A DNA stretch of 64,000 bases from Fen-1298 sp963833465 (lineage in GTDB: Bacteria; Bacteroidota; Ignavibacteria; UBA10030). Below the pieces are notes generated by a model. It was not told the origin of the DNA. It saw only the letters and a program-made list of their open reading frames with translations, and did no database searches. Of the stretch, positions 51,683 to 61,219 are shown in pieces (the first letter of the stretch is position 1; each line of letters begins with the position of its first letter). The position numbers and the translations under genes are program-made. Location: assembly GCA_963833465.1 (NCBI GenBank), contig CAWHXW010000003.1, forward strand, positions 744,001 through 808,000, written 5' to 3'.

Positions 51683-53421
51683 TAGTTGGCTCCATGCAAA
51701 ATTTTTTCTTTTGCTGACTCGTTTTTAGGGTCCAGTTCAACTGCTTTTTTCCATAATTCGAGTGCCTTTTCTTTTCGTCCCAATTTTAAATATACATCAC
51801 CAAGATGTTCGTGTACGACAGCACTTGCTCTACCGGTTGCGATTGATTTTTCTATGTACACAGCAGCATCATTATAATTTTCCAATCGAAAGAAAACCCA
51901 TCCATAAGTATCAAGGTAAGCAGAATTATTAGGTTCAGCGGTCACTGCTTGCTTTGACATTTCCAGCGCCCGCTGAAGTTGAAGTCCACGCTCAGCAAGA
52001 CTATATCCATAATTATTAAGAAGCAGTGCAGATTTTGGATCCAACTTCAATCCTTCTTCGTACAAACTGTCGCTATTCTGATAACGGTGCAATCCATCTA
52101 AAGTCAGGGCAAGAGTACTAAGTGTATTTAGATCCTTCGGATTTAGTTTATACGCTTTTTGCAGCGGTTCCACGGCATCTTCTTGTTTATCCATTCTTGT
52201 AAGAGCAAGTCCTTGAAGCAGGTAGAAACGAAAATCGTCTGGAAGCACTTTTTGAGCTTGTTCCATCGTTTCAAGAAGTCTGTCGTATTTCCCTTGTTCA
52301 AATAACGAAGAACCTAAAAACCACCAAGCATCAGCATGATGCTCTTCCAATTTTGTCACTTGTTCGAAGTACAATCCGGCAACAGAATCTTTGTGCTGGT
52401 TGGCGGCAAGGGCGCCAAGATACCAGCATGGCCTCCAATCGCTGGGAAGTTCCTTATGCAGATCTTCAAATATTCCCTCTGTTTTTTTAATTAAAGTTGA
52501 GTCATGTTCGGTTAATCCGAAAAATCCGACGCCGATCCGCAGCCTGACTTCTGTATTTTTTATACCGCGGTTTAATAATTTTTCGTAGAGATCGATTGCA
52601 TTTTTAAATTGTTTCTGATCTAAATAGACATCAGCGAGCGTAGCAACAACTTCAGCATCTGAAGAATCAGATTCAACCATTTTTTCAAGTATTGCGCACG
52701 CCTGATCTAACTTTCCGCCCTTTGCAAATGTTTCGGCAAGTTGTTTCTGGAGCGGTTTGTTGTCCGGATCAAGTTCAAGCATTCGTTTGTAATATGCCGC
52801 AGCTTCGTCATACCGTCCAAGTGCAACGTAAAGCTGTGCACATTGGAAGAGAACGTCTAACTGCTCACCGTTACGATCAAGAATTTTATTATAGATTGAC
52901 AATGCCTTTTGCGGCTGAATCGGCTGGTAAAGATGCGCTAATACGAGCCATGCGGCATTATAATTGGAATCAATTTTTACAATTTCTTCATACTCATGAA
53001 TAGCTAAATCTGCTCGTGATGCATTAAAGTAAATTGTGCCGAGATTTTCGCGATACGATATGTTTTTTGGCTTTAAACGAACAGCTTCGCCGGCTGTTTC
53101 AGCGGCGCGATCAAACTTATTTAATAATAGATAATCCCTTGAAATGGCATAATAAATAGAAGCATTTGGATCTGCTTGCAATGCTTCTTGATATTCGAGA
53201 ATGGCTTCGGCGAACGAACCTTTTGCATCTAATGCGACGGCTTCGATGAAATGCTGAATAGCATAATCCTGCCGCATTTCATTTTGTTTGCGTTCTTGCA
53301 AAGTCAAGGCGCGATTAGCGGATGCCGTATGGGACAATTGCTGTGAACTGCCGCAGCCGGAAAGAAAAAAAATCCCCACTACGCACGTAAGGGGCAAAAG
53401 AGACTTCAGATTGTTTTTCAT
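51682..53421 (-). CDS. TPR-repeat lipoprotein
   Basis: About 579 residues from ATG 53421, chosen because it opens a lipoprotein signal (KSLLPLTCVVGIFFLSGC). The rest is TPR repeats in series (EAILEYQEALQADPNASIYY, AAAYYKRMLELDPDNKP, KALELWKKAVELDPKNESA), at least twelve units. It probably scaffolds envelope or division factors with the EnvC-like protein downstream. The three genes form one leftward operon with coupled starts. Confidence 0.9.
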   Translation of the reverse strand: MKNNLKSLLPLTCVVGIFFLSGCGSSQQLSHTASANRALTLQERKQNEMRQDYAIQHFIEAVALDAKGSFAEAILEYQEALQADPNASIYYAISRDYLLLNKFDRAAETAGEAVRLKPKNISYRENLGTIYFNASRADLAIHEYEEIVKIDSNYNAAWLVLAHLYQPIQPQKALSIYNKILDRNGEQLDVLFQCAQLYVALGRYDEAAAYYKRMLELDPDNKPLQKQLAETFAKGGKLDQACAILEKMVESDSSDAEVVATLADVYLDQKQFKNAIDLYEKLLNRGIKNTEVRLRIGVGFFGLTEHDSTLIKKTEGIFEDLHKELPSDWRPCWYLGALAANQHKDSVAGLYFEQVTKLEEHHADAWWFLGSSLFEQGKYDRLLETMEQAQKVLPDDFRFYLLQGLALTRMDKQEDAVEPLQKAYKLNPKDLNTLSTLALTLDGLHRYQNSDSLYEEGLKLDPKSALLLNNYGYSLAERGLQLQRALEMSKQAVTAEPNNSAYLDTYGWVFFRLENYNDAAVYIEKSIATGRASAVVHEHLGDVYLKLGRKEKALELWKKAVELDPKNESAKEKILHGAN

Positions 53422-53510
53422 TATACGTAAATATATTGAAAGGGAGCACCACATTCAAGCATGAAGAAGAACTTGTTTTGCAGTTTGAAAGAGGTTATCT
53501 TGGAATAAAA

Positions 53511-54452
53511 ATGGAACTTCTCAAATTATATGATTTTGCTGTTGCATGGAATTGGGAGTACGATAGCGAGTTTATTAAACTTGTAAAAGAAGTTTTTCGC
53601 CTGAATAATCTGTCTGTTTTAGAAATCTGTACAGATAATATTGAAGAAATTTTTAAATTGCTTAAGAAAGGTGAACTTCAATTTCGCTACTTTCTTGACC
53701 GGGCTTCGGATGAAGACGATGCATTCCAGCCGTTGGCACGTTTTGTCCTTCAGCAGTTTCGTACAGGCAATGGAAAGTTAATGCATCCTATTAATCTTTA
53801 TGATTTGCAATTGCGAGCCGCCGATAAAGCAACGATGCATCTTGAATTTCTTGCCCATGATATTGATGTTCCTTACACTATCATCATTTCACCGTACAAT
53901 CACAGGCGAGAAGTAGAATTTACTATCGATGAGCTGGCAAAACTCGGCAGGCCGTTTATTATAAAACCGGCAAACACAACAGGCGGCGGTATTGGTGTTG
54001 TGATGGGAGCCGAAACGCTGAAGGAAATTATCGAGGCGCGTCAATCCCATAAAAATGATAAATATCTGCTGCAGGAAACTATTAAACCGGTTGAATGTGG
54101 CAGGCAAAGGGCGTGGTTCCGTGTGTTCTATGCTTTTGGCGATATTATTCCTTCTTGGTGGGATGATATTACACACGTTTATTCTTTATTGAGTGAAGAT
54201 GAAGAACAGCGATTGGATGTCGGACGGCTTAAAAAAATTACAGAATGCATTCACTCGGTTTGCCAGCTTGATTTCTTTTCAACAGAAGTAGTTTATACCG
54301 CAGATAAAAGATGTGTTGCCGTTGATTATGTAAATGAAATGTGCGATATGAGGCCGCAATCTCAATTTGTTGATGGAGTGCCGGATGCAATTGTTCAGCG
54401 GATTATCTCCAGAATGATGGAGTTTGTAAAGGGAAAAATAGAAAATTGTTAA
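53511..54452 (+). CDS. ATP-grasp enzyme of unknown substrate
   Basis: 313 residues from ATG 53511; upstream codons to 53436 are open but overlap the divergent gene and lack a ribosome site. ATP-grasp signature: KLGRPFIIKPANTTGGGIGV (~150-170, Lys and Gly-rich loop), LLQETIKPVE (~200), and the metal-binding end AVDYVNEMCDMRPQS (~285, Asp/Asn/Glu). It ligates a carboxylate to an amine or thiol using ATP; the substrate is not evident. Divergent from the TPR-DUF4292-EnvC operon, sharing a ~90-bp control region. Confidence 0.85.
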   Translation: MELLKLYDFAVAWNWEYDSEFIKLVKEVFRLNNLSVLEICTDNIEEIFKLLKKGELQFRYFLDRASDEDDAFQPLARFVLQQFRTGNGKLMHPINLYDLQLRAADKATMHLEFLAHDIDVPYTIIISPYNHRREVEFTIDELAKLGRPFIIKPANTTGGGIGVVMGAETLKEIIEARQSHKNDKYLLQETIKPVECGRQRAWFRVFYAFGDIIPSWWDDITHVYSLLSEDEEQRLDVGRLKKITECIHSVCQLDFFSTEVVYTADKRCVAVDYVNEMCDMRPQSQFVDGVPDAIVQRIISRMMEFVKGKIENC

Positions 54453-55005
54453 ATTGAATTCAGGCCATGATATTTTAAATTTCAAATTTATCATTTTTCC
54501 TATTGATATTTAGTTACTGCAAAAGAACCGCAAAGTATTATTATAGAGAATGTTCTCAAAGCGAATAGTACTATACGATTAAAAATATTATTGCAAATGA
54601 AAAAAATTCGTTATTCAATATCTTATAGTTGCGGTGACCGTTTTTGTGATGGCTGTAATATTTTCCTTTTCGAATGTTCCTGATCTTAATCCAGAAGATG
54701 AATACAATCTAAAATTATAAAAATTTCTAAAGTTGTAACTTGTACATTAGCTTTGGTTGACTCGTGGTTTTTCAGATTAAAGCGGAATGCAAATGTGTAA
54801 TTCAAACATTGCTCGTATAGGTTTTGTATATTTTAGAGAACAATTACTACAAACTTATTTTTTTCACAGTTTATTTGAAGGTGATCAGTGCATTTATTGT
54901 TTCATTTATAATTGCCATTATTTATATAGTTGGCAGAGATTAAAAATAAATTATTCCGCCTATGTCACTTTCATAAATGCCTCATAAAATTTAATTGGAT
55001 ATAAT
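54453..55005. other. Gene-poor stretch with a possible broken small membrane peptide
   Basis: ATG 54597 is followed by seven A; one base less would give MKKFVIQYLIVAVTVFVMAV and a 40-residue membrane peptide ending at 54720. As written it is out of frame. Otherwise I see no gene. Confidence 0.35.
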
Positions 55006-55566
55006 ATGGAAAATGAAAGAAATCGGGTTTGTCCCGTTGAACTTGCTCATTCACTCGATAATAGAATTAGGAAATGGCTGCAAAACCCTAATAAAATACT
55101 TACTCCCTTTGTTAAAGAAGGAATGAAAGTCCTCGATATTGGGTGCGGTCACGGATACTTCTCTATTGAAATGGCAAAAATAGTTGGCAAAAGTGGAAAA
55201 GTAATTTCTGCAGATTTGCAGGAAGGAATGCTACAAAAACTTAGCAATAAAATTAAAGGGACGGAATTGGAAGAAAGGATAAAACTTTTAAAATGTGATA
55301 AAGATAAAATCAATATTTCAGAGAGAGTCGATTTTATTTTGGCTTTTTATATGGTTCATGAAGTTCCCAATAAGAATTCATTTTTTAAAGAATTGAAAAA
55401 CGCATTGAATGAAAAAGGACAGTTTTTATTTGTAGAACCCAAATTGTTTCATGTGTCAAAAAGAGAATTTGCACTAACGACCAAACTTGCTGAAAACAAT
55501 GGATTCAAAATATATCAAGGTCCAAAATTAAACTTTAGTTGGTCGGTATTATTAAAAAACAACTGA
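55006..55566 (+). CDS. Class I SAM-dependent methyltransferase
   Basis: 186 residues. SAM motif I VLDIGCGHGYFSIEMA (~45-60), motif II ISADLQEGML (~70-80), motif III-like DFILAFYMVHEVPN (~110-124), motif IV NEKGQFLFVEPK (~143). The length and start resemble UbiE/Methyltransf_31-type enzymes, often acting on small molecules or metalloid compounds. No neighbour identifies the substrate. A remnant of a second methyltransferase follows. Confidence 0.85.
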   Translation: MENERNRVCPVELAHSLDNRIRKWLQNPNKILTPFVKEGMKVLDIGCGHGYFSIEMAKIVGKSGKVISADLQEGMLQKLSNKIKGTELEERIKLLKCDKDKINISERVDFILAFYMVHEVPNKNSFFKELKNALNEKGQFLFVEPKLFHVSKREFALTTKLAENNGFKIYQGPKLNFSWSVLLKNN

Positions 55567-55666
55567 ACCAGCATTATGTTTATAATCATATAGAACTTAA
55601 GAAAAACGAAACATCGATCTAATTGTCGATTTTTAGTTAAAGTAATCAGAATGCAAATAGAGAGTA

Positions 55667-55861
55667 ATGGAAAAAGTAAGAAAGTATTTCGAAGATGAAG
55701 CCTAAGAGTTTGACGCAATTATTCGTCGTCTGATTCTCTATTATGAACAAATGCCCGGTGCACTAATCAAATCATTTTCAGATCGAGAATTACTTTCAAG
55801 AATTAAAGATAAAAGAAATTGTAAGGTTCGAAGACTCCGTCATATCATTAATAAAATCTAA
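55667..55861 (+). pseudogene. Remnant of another methyltransferase N-terminus
   Basis: ATG 55667 gives MEKVRKYFEDEA, an in-frame TAA, then EFDAIIRRLILYYEQMPGAL. This matches the usual start of a methyltransferase group (V-x-x-YF-x-x-EA-x-x-FD-x-I-x-x-L-I-x-YY), but no SAM motif follows before the stop at 55861. Confidence 0.45.
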
Positions 55862-55980
55862 GAGGCACTTTGAAGTTAAATTGATAGTTTCAAATATTTT
55901 CATTTTTTATATGGAACATAAGGAAATTATTTTGTTGTTTAGAATAGTATATAAAATAATCAACGTAATGAGAGGATAGA

Positions 55981-56934
55981 ATGAAAAAAGCTTTAGTCTG
56001 TGGTGCAGGAGGTTTTATTGGGTGTCATCTTGTCAAGAAGCTTCGAAAAGAAGGGTACTGGGTGCGTGGAATTGATATTAAAAAACATGAATGGTCGCCG
56101 GAGGCGGCAAATGAATTCCTTTTGCTTGATCTTCGTATTGAAGAAAATTGCCGTAAAGCACTTTCAATTGATAATAGTACGTTCGATGAGGTTTATCAGT
56201 TGGCGGCTGATATGGGCGGAATGGGATTCATTCATTCGGCTGAAACAGAAATAATGCACAATAGCGCGCTTATAAATATTTATATGACCGATCTTGCTGC
56301 AAAAATGAATGTGCCGCGTTATTTCTTTTCATCTTCTGTTTGTGTTTACCGAGATATGAAACAAGGTGAGCCGGAAATGACGGAAGCAGAAGCGATTCCT
56401 GCACATCCGGATAACGAATATGGCTGGGAAAAGTTATATTCCGAAAGAATAGCGCAAGCTTATGAACGTCGATATGGAATGCAAGTGCGAATTGCAAGAT
56501 TCCAGAATTGTTATGGACCGGAAGGAACTTGGAAAGGCGGCCGCGAAAAAGCTCCGGCTGCAATGTGCCGTAAAGTGGCTGAAGCTCAAAACAATGGAAC
56601 TATTGAAGTGTGGGGCGACGGGACTGCAATTCGTTCTTATACATACATAAGCGATATGGTGGAAGGAATATTTCTATTAATGCACTCAGATTTACACGGT
56701 GCTGTTAATATCGGCTGTCCGCAATATGTAAGTGTTGATGAATTGGCAAAAACTGTCGCGAAGGTTGCGGGTAAAACAATACAAATTAAACATATTCAGG
56801 GTCCTGTCGGGGTTCAATCCAGGAATTTTTCCAACGACCGCATATATTCTCTTGGGTGGAAACCAAAAGTATATCTCGAAGATGGTATTCTATTGACATA
56901 TCCATGGATAGAAGAACAGGTGAGAAATCAATAA
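55981..56934 (+). CDS. GDP-mannose 3,5-epimerase-like NAD-dependent epimerase
   Basis: 317 residues, extended SDR family. NAD motif GAGGFIGCHL (~8-17), active-site YGWEKLYSE (YxxxK, ~145-155) with the preceding Ser-rich FFSSSVCVY, and the GME-specific stretches ADMGGMGFIHS (~77) and YGPEGTWKGGREKAPAAMCR (~178). These are diagnostic of GDP-mannose 3,5-epimerases and close homologues, here bacterial. It makes GDP-L-galactose/gulose-type sugars for surface polysaccharide. It sits 160 bp before the nucleotidyltransferase-kinase fusion, likely a common pathway. Confidence 0.85.
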   Translation: MKKALVCGAGGFIGCHLVKKLRKEGYWVRGIDIKKHEWSPEAANEFLLLDLRIEENCRKALSIDNSTFDEVYQLAADMGGMGFIHSAETEIMHNSALINIYMTDLAAKMNVPRYFFSSSVCVYRDMKQGEPEMTEAEAIPAHPDNEYGWEKLYSERIAQAYERRYGMQVRIARFQNCYGPEGTWKGGREKAPAAMCRKVAEAQNNGTIEVWGDGTAIRSYTYISDMVEGIFLLMHSDLHGAVNIGCPQYVSVDELAKTVAKVAGKTIQIKHIQGPVGVQSRNFSNDRIYSLGWKPKVYLEDGILLTYPWIEEQVRNQ

Positions 56935-57092
56935 AGTGTATCGGTTGTTGACTTTACAAGTGTGGTTATTCAAAAGAAAATCAATTGCTCATAAAATATT
57001 TCGGAAAAAAAGCTAAAGTAATTATGAAGGAAATGGAAAAATATTATGAGTAATTTAGCGGGTCATTATTGAACAAATAGGTTAGAGTGATT

Positions 57093-58241
57093 ATGCGTGA
57101 TAAAAAAAAGGTATTTGTCACGGGGTGTTTTGATCTGCTTCATAGCGGGCATATCGCTTTCTTTGAAGACGCTGCAAAATATGGAGATGTGTACGTTGGC
57201 CTTGGCTCCGATGAAACTGTGTACAATCTCAAAGGGCGTTACCCGATTAACAATCAGGATGAAAGAAAATACATGATTGAGGCATTGGCAAGCGTAAAAA
57301 AATGCATTGTTAATTCTGGTTCGGGAATCATGGATTTTCTAAAAGAAATCGAAAGTTTGAAGCCGGATATATTCGTTGTGAACGAAGATGGGAACACTCC
57401 GGCAAAAGAAAAGTTGAGCAAAAAACTTGGAATTAAATATATAGTATTAAAACGAATTCCTCATGGCACGTTGCCTGTTCGTTCTACTACCTCCTTAAAA
57501 AATGAATGTACAATGCCGTATAGAATTGATTTAGCCGGCGGTTGGCTGGATCAGCCATATGTCGGAAAATTTGCAAACGGTCCTGTTTTAACAATCTCAA
57601 TTGAACCTACTATCGAGTTCAATGAAAGAAGCGGGATGGCATCGAGTACTAGGAGAAAAGCTATCGAACTGTGGCATTCCGATATTCCTGCAGGAAACAG
57701 AGAGCAGCTGGCAAAAGTACTTTTCAGCTATGAAAATCCACCGGGAACAAAAATAATTGCAGGATCTCAAGACTCAATTGGTATAGTTATGCCTGGTCTA
57801 AATAAAATCGAATATAACGGTGGATATTGGCCGGAAAATATTATTTCTGTGAATAATGAAGAAATATTATCATGGATTGAAAATCATTTATATCTGATTA
57901 CTCTCGGACCGCGCGATGACCAATTCGATGTGCTTGACAACACTGAAATTAATAAAGAGAATGTTGAAGCACTTCGTTATGCTGCCGAAAATTGCTGGAA
58001 AGCTATTTTAAAAAAAAATTTAAAGGAATATGGCAGACAATTTAAGCAATCATTTCAAGCTCAGATTAAAATGTTTCCTAAAATGATCTCTAAAGAAACA
58101 CTTTCTATTATTGACAAATACAAAGAGTCGGTTTTCGGGTGGAAATTATCAGGCGCTGGAGGAGGAGGTTATCTAATATTGGTCTCTGAAAAACCGATTA
58201 GTGGTGCGATGAGGATAAAGATTAGAAGAAAAGCATTATAG
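57093..58241 (+). CDS. Fused nucleotidyltransferase and GHMP sugar kinase
   Basis: About 382 residues from ATG 57093 (an in-frame GTG lies two codons upstream). Residues ~1-130: cytidylyltransferase-like domain with FVTGCFDLLHSGHIAFFEDA (HxGH motif) and an end like NEDGNTPAKEKLS. Residues ~140-382: GHMP kinase with PYRIDLAGGWLDQP (start motif), GMASSTRRKA (shortened ATP loop) and KLSGAGGGGYLILV (last motif). It would phosphorylate a sugar and join it to a nucleotide in one protein, as in HddA/HddC or fucokinase-type routes. Together with the epimerase it points to an NDP-sugar pathway. The kinase loop is unusual; activity is inferred. Confidence 0.8.
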   Translation: MRDKKKVFVTGCFDLLHSGHIAFFEDAAKYGDVYVGLGSDETVYNLKGRYPINNQDERKYMIEALASVKKCIVNSGSGIMDFLKEIESLKPDIFVVNEDGNTPAKEKLSKKLGIKYIVLKRIPHGTLPVRSTTSLKNECTMPYRIDLAGGWLDQPYVGKFANGPVLTISIEPTIEFNERSGMASSTRRKAIELWHSDIPAGNREQLAKVLFSYENPPGTKIIAGSQDSIGIVMPGLNKIEYNGGYWPENIISVNNEEILSWIENHLYLITLGPRDDQFDVLDNTEINKENVEALRYAAENCWKAILKKNLKEYGRQFKQSFQAQIKMFPKMISKETLSIIDKYKESVFGWKLSGAGGGGYLILVSEKPISGAMRIKIRRKAL

Positions 58242-58597
58242 TATTTCTACATTCTCGTCTGTAAGCATATTATTTTACGGATAACTTGAGATAGAATTAA
58301 TTCCATAAAGTGGTTTCAAGGTAGTTTGAATGGATTAAATTAGGTGTGCGGCAGGGAACTCAACTGAACTCTGCGTGATTGTTTAAGTGACTTTCTGTGA
58401 TTTTCGATGGATAATAGGTTTCAACTACTGTGGTATGCCCCTTTTTATAATCTAAAATATATTACTGGGAAGGATAGGCCAATGAACAAAGCAAGATTTA
58501 TCTGAACAAAAGTCTTTGATGTATTGACCGTAGTCGTCTTCAAGCGATTGCAATATAACTGTTCCTATCTAATAAACTTCATATTATCCTAAAAGAG
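58242..58597. other. Gene-free stretch before the TetR operon
   Basis: About 356 bp, AT-rich; I see no gene, hairpin with T-run or repeat. Confidence 0.5.
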
Positions 58598-58640
58598 TTG
58601 ACTTTTTCTTAATGATTTCATATCATTGACTAAGTAGTCA
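58598..58640 (+). promoter_or_regulatory. Promoter and TetR operator of the Lol-like operon
   Basis: TTGACT (58598-58603), 17-bp spacer, TATCAT (58621-58626), directly followed by the palindrome TGACTAAGTAGTCA (58627-58640). It shares half-sites TGACTA/TAGTCA with the efflux operator at 31386-31398. Confidence 0.75.
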
Positions 58641-58663
58641 GTCATATTTAAAGGGAAGATCAC

Positions 58664-59263
58664 ATGTCGCCAAGATCAAAAAAGCTTGCTGAACAGATGA
58701 AAGCAGAAAGCCGAAAAGCAATTTTAAACGCATCTTTAAAGTTGTTTGCGAAAAAAGGATTTTCTGCAACAACGACCGACGAAATAGCCAGGAAAGCTAA
58801 AGTTTCAAAAGGATTGATCTTTTCTCATTTTCCTTCAAAAGAAGATATTCTTTTTAGTATGATCGATGATAATATCGAACGATTGGTTCCCAATCTCGAT
58901 AACTCTGAGGATAATAGGCCGCCAAAGGAAAAATTTATTTCATTCATTGAGGGTTGGCTTCATGTGCTAAAGACTGAACCTGACCTAATTCGTCTTAGTC
59001 TTCAACTCAATCTTGACGATGCTTATAGAAAAATTATAGCAAAGAAAGGAAAAGAATTGATTGAACGGTTCGTAAGCCGCTTGAGGAAGCTATTTAAGCA
59101 GCTCGGTTCAAAAAATCCTGATATTGATTGTTATCTTCTTATGTTTATTTTCGATGGTATATCTGCAAATTATACTGTCGCACCAGATTTATTTCCTATT
59201 GAAACTTTGAAAGAGCATTTTATAAAGATGCTTTTTGCATATTTGGAAAAAAACGAACCATGA
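58664..59263 (+). CDS. TetR-family repressor
   Basis: 199 residues. HTH ATTTDEIARKAKVSKGLIFS then HFPSKEDIL (~30-60); the rest is a helical ligand domain. It opens an operon of barrel protein, ABC transporter and LolA-like gene, its stop overlapping the next start (ATGA). The operator upstream indicates autorepression. Confidence 0.93.
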   Translation: MSPRSKKLAEQMKAESRKAILNASLKLFAKKGFSATTTDEIARKAKVSKGLIFSHFPSKEDILFSMIDDNIERLVPNLDNSEDNRPPKEKFISFIEGWLHVLKTEPDLIRLSLQLNLDDAYRKIIAKKGKELIERFVSRLRKLFKQLGSKNPDIDCYLLMFIFDGISANYTVAPDLFPIETLKEHFIKMLFAYLEKNEP

Positions 59264-60435
59264 TCTTCCGTTCTCTTCACATATCATCAAGCACACTTAT
59301 AAAGATGCTTTTGATATATGTATCTTTCTTATCCTCTATATCTACTGCAATTGGGCAAACTATATCTCTTAATGGCCAGGCATCAGGGTGGCTCTTATCA
59401 AATCCGGAAACATCTCCGCTATCTCAAATCGGGTTTCGGTATATCCCGGAACTTTCTATCGGCAAAAAAATTGATAATATTCTATCCACGGATATAGACG
59501 TATCGTTGAACATTTATGATTTTGGAAACTTCGCTAAGGACCAGAATCCAGAATACGATAAAGGCATGAAACCTTATCGGGCATGGTTTCGGCTTGCGTC
59601 GAATACATTTGAAATCCGTGCTGGCCTGCAAAAAATAAATTTCGGATCAGCGGTACTGTTTCGCCCCTTGATGTGGTTCGATAGAATTGATCCACGCGAT
59701 CCGCTGCAATTGACGGACGGCGTTAAAGGCATACTTGCGCGTTATTACTTTCTTGATAATACAAATATTTGGCTGTGGGGACTTTATGATAATAATGGAA
59801 CAAAAGGATGGGAAACGACGCCGACAAAATATTCCAGTTTCGAGTACGGCGGCAGGTTCCAGATTCCATTCTTAAATGGTGAAACAGGTTTTTCATTTCA
59901 TCACCGCTCTACCGATATAAGTGACATTGATTCGCTTTTAAGAAATAGCGGAGACGCATCGGTACCTGAGAACCGATTTGGATTCGATGGTAAGTGGGAT
60001 ATAGGTATCGGAGTATGGCTCGAAGCCGCACTTATCCATACACAGACAGATCTTCCTGTACTGAAATATCAACGGCAGTGGACTCTTGGTGCAGATTATA
60101 CATTCGATATAGGGAACGGACTCTATGCACTTACGGAGTTTTTCCGATCTGAAAATCCAGTTGAATTATTTAGTCGCGCAAATGGAATCAGTTTTTCTGC
60201 ATTTTCCACGAATTATCCTGTCAGTGTTTTGGATCGGTTGTCGGGAATTGTGTATCTTGATTTGACGCATCAAACTTGGTATAGATTCGTGAATTGGCAA
60301 AGGACATACGATAATTGGATAATTTACATTTATGGCTTCTGGAATCCCAAAACCATTTTGTTATATCAAACGCAATCAGGAACCAGTATATTTACTGGAA
60401 CTGGAATTCAATTTATGGTTGTATTTAATCACTAA
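59260..60435 (+). CDS. Outer-membrane beta-barrel protein (DUF1302/porin-like)
   Basis: 391 residues with a signal peptide (LIKMLLIYVSFLSSISTAIG). Many amphipathic strands: FRYIPELSIGKKI, EIRAGLQKINFGSAVLF, GILARYYFLDNTNIWLWGLY, LGADYTFDIGNGLYALTEFF, ending IFTGTGIQFMVVF. The pattern FGSAVLFRPLMWFDRIDPRDPLQLTDGVKG (in parts) resembles DUF1302-like barrels. It may be the outer-membrane exit of the lipoprotein/lipid route that follows. Confidence 0.8.
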   Translation: MIFRSLHISSSTLIKMLLIYVSFLSSISTAIGQTISLNGQASGWLLSNPETSPLSQIGFRYIPELSIGKKIDNILSTDIDVSLNIYDFGNFAKDQNPEYDKGMKPYRAWFRLASNTFEIRAGLQKINFGSAVLFRPLMWFDRIDPRDPLQLTDGVKGILARYYFLDNTNIWLWGLYDNNGTKGWETTPTKYSSFEYGGRFQIPFLNGETGFSFHHRSTDISDIDSLLRNSGDASVPENRFGFDGKWDIGIGVWLEAALIHTQTDLPVLKYQRQWTLGADYTFDIGNGLYALTEFFRSENPVELFSRANGISFSAFSTNYPVSVLDRLSGIVYLDLTHQTWYRFVNWQRTYDNWIIYIYGFWNPKTILLYQTQSGTSIFTGTGIQFMVVFNH

Positions 60436-60466
60436 TAAAGAATCGTTGTCTATAAAAGGAAAACGT

Positions 60467-61204
60467 GTGGAAACAAAAAATGCGATAGAGCTAATATCTG
60501 ATCAAAACTCGTTTCTTATACAAACAGAAAAACTTGAAAAAATCTATCCACTTGGATCGAATACATTTAAAGCGCTAGAAGATATCAATCTATCCATTGC
60601 CAGAGGAGAATTTCTTGGGTTAGTTGGTCCGAGCGGTTCAGGGAAGACGACGCTTTTAAATATTATTGGATCTCTCGATGTGCCCACATCCGGCAATGCA
60701 AATGTGCTTGGACAAAACGTGAAAAAACTTACTCATAAAGATGCAGCACGTTTGCGTAATAATCATATCGGATTTATTTTTCAGACATATAACTTATTGC
60801 CGGTATATACTGTTTTTGAGAATGTAGAGTTCCCTCTGCTTCTTCTTGGGATGGAAACCACTCAATGCAAAAAGTTTGTTATGGATTCGCTCGAATGGGT
60901 AGGCCTGGCCGATCGTGCTGATTCCAAACCTGCTCAACTTTCCGGCGGAGAAAGCCAGCGTGTTGCAATTGCAAGAGCAATAGTTAAAAAACCGGAAATT
61001 GTCCTTGCAGATGAACCGACGGCTAATCTTGATGCAGCAAATTCACATCATATTATGGAAACTATGTCCCAGCTAAATAAAGAACTTCAAACGACTTTTG
61101 TTTTTGCTACTCATGATGAAAAAGTGATTTCCTATCTCAAGAGAAAAATTACTTTGGTCGATGGGAAAATTATTAAAGATGAAAAACTTCATTGTGAAAA
61201 ATAA
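60467..61204 (+). CDS. ABC transporter ATP-binding protein (LolD/MacB type)
   Basis: 245 residues from GTG 60467, with AAAAGGA upstream; earlier codons overlap the barrel gene. Walker A GPSGSGKTTLL (~60), Q-loop FIFQTYNLLP (~105), signature LSGGESQRVAIARA (~160), Walker B VLADEPTANLD (~183), H-loop ATHD. Of the LolD/MacB/FtsE group, pairing with the two FtsX-like permeases downstream. Confidence 0.95.
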   Translation: METKNAIELISDQNSFLIQTEKLEKIYPLGSNTFKALEDINLSIARGEFLGLVGPSGSGKTTLLNIIGSLDVPTSGNANVLGQNVKKLTHKDAARLRNNHIGFIFQTYNLLPVYTVFENVEFPLLLLGMETTQCKKFVMDSLEWVGLADRADSKPAQLSGGESQRVAIARAIVKKPEIVLADEPTANLDAANSHHIMETMSQLNKELQTTFVFATHDEKVISYLKRKITLVDGKIIKDEKLHCEK

Positions 61205-61219
61205 TCAGCAAGGTGACTT

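Noticed and set aside
54787..54987. 66-residue plus-strand reading frame
   Set aside because: No ribosome site, biased to Cys/Phe/Tyr, no domain; most likely chance.
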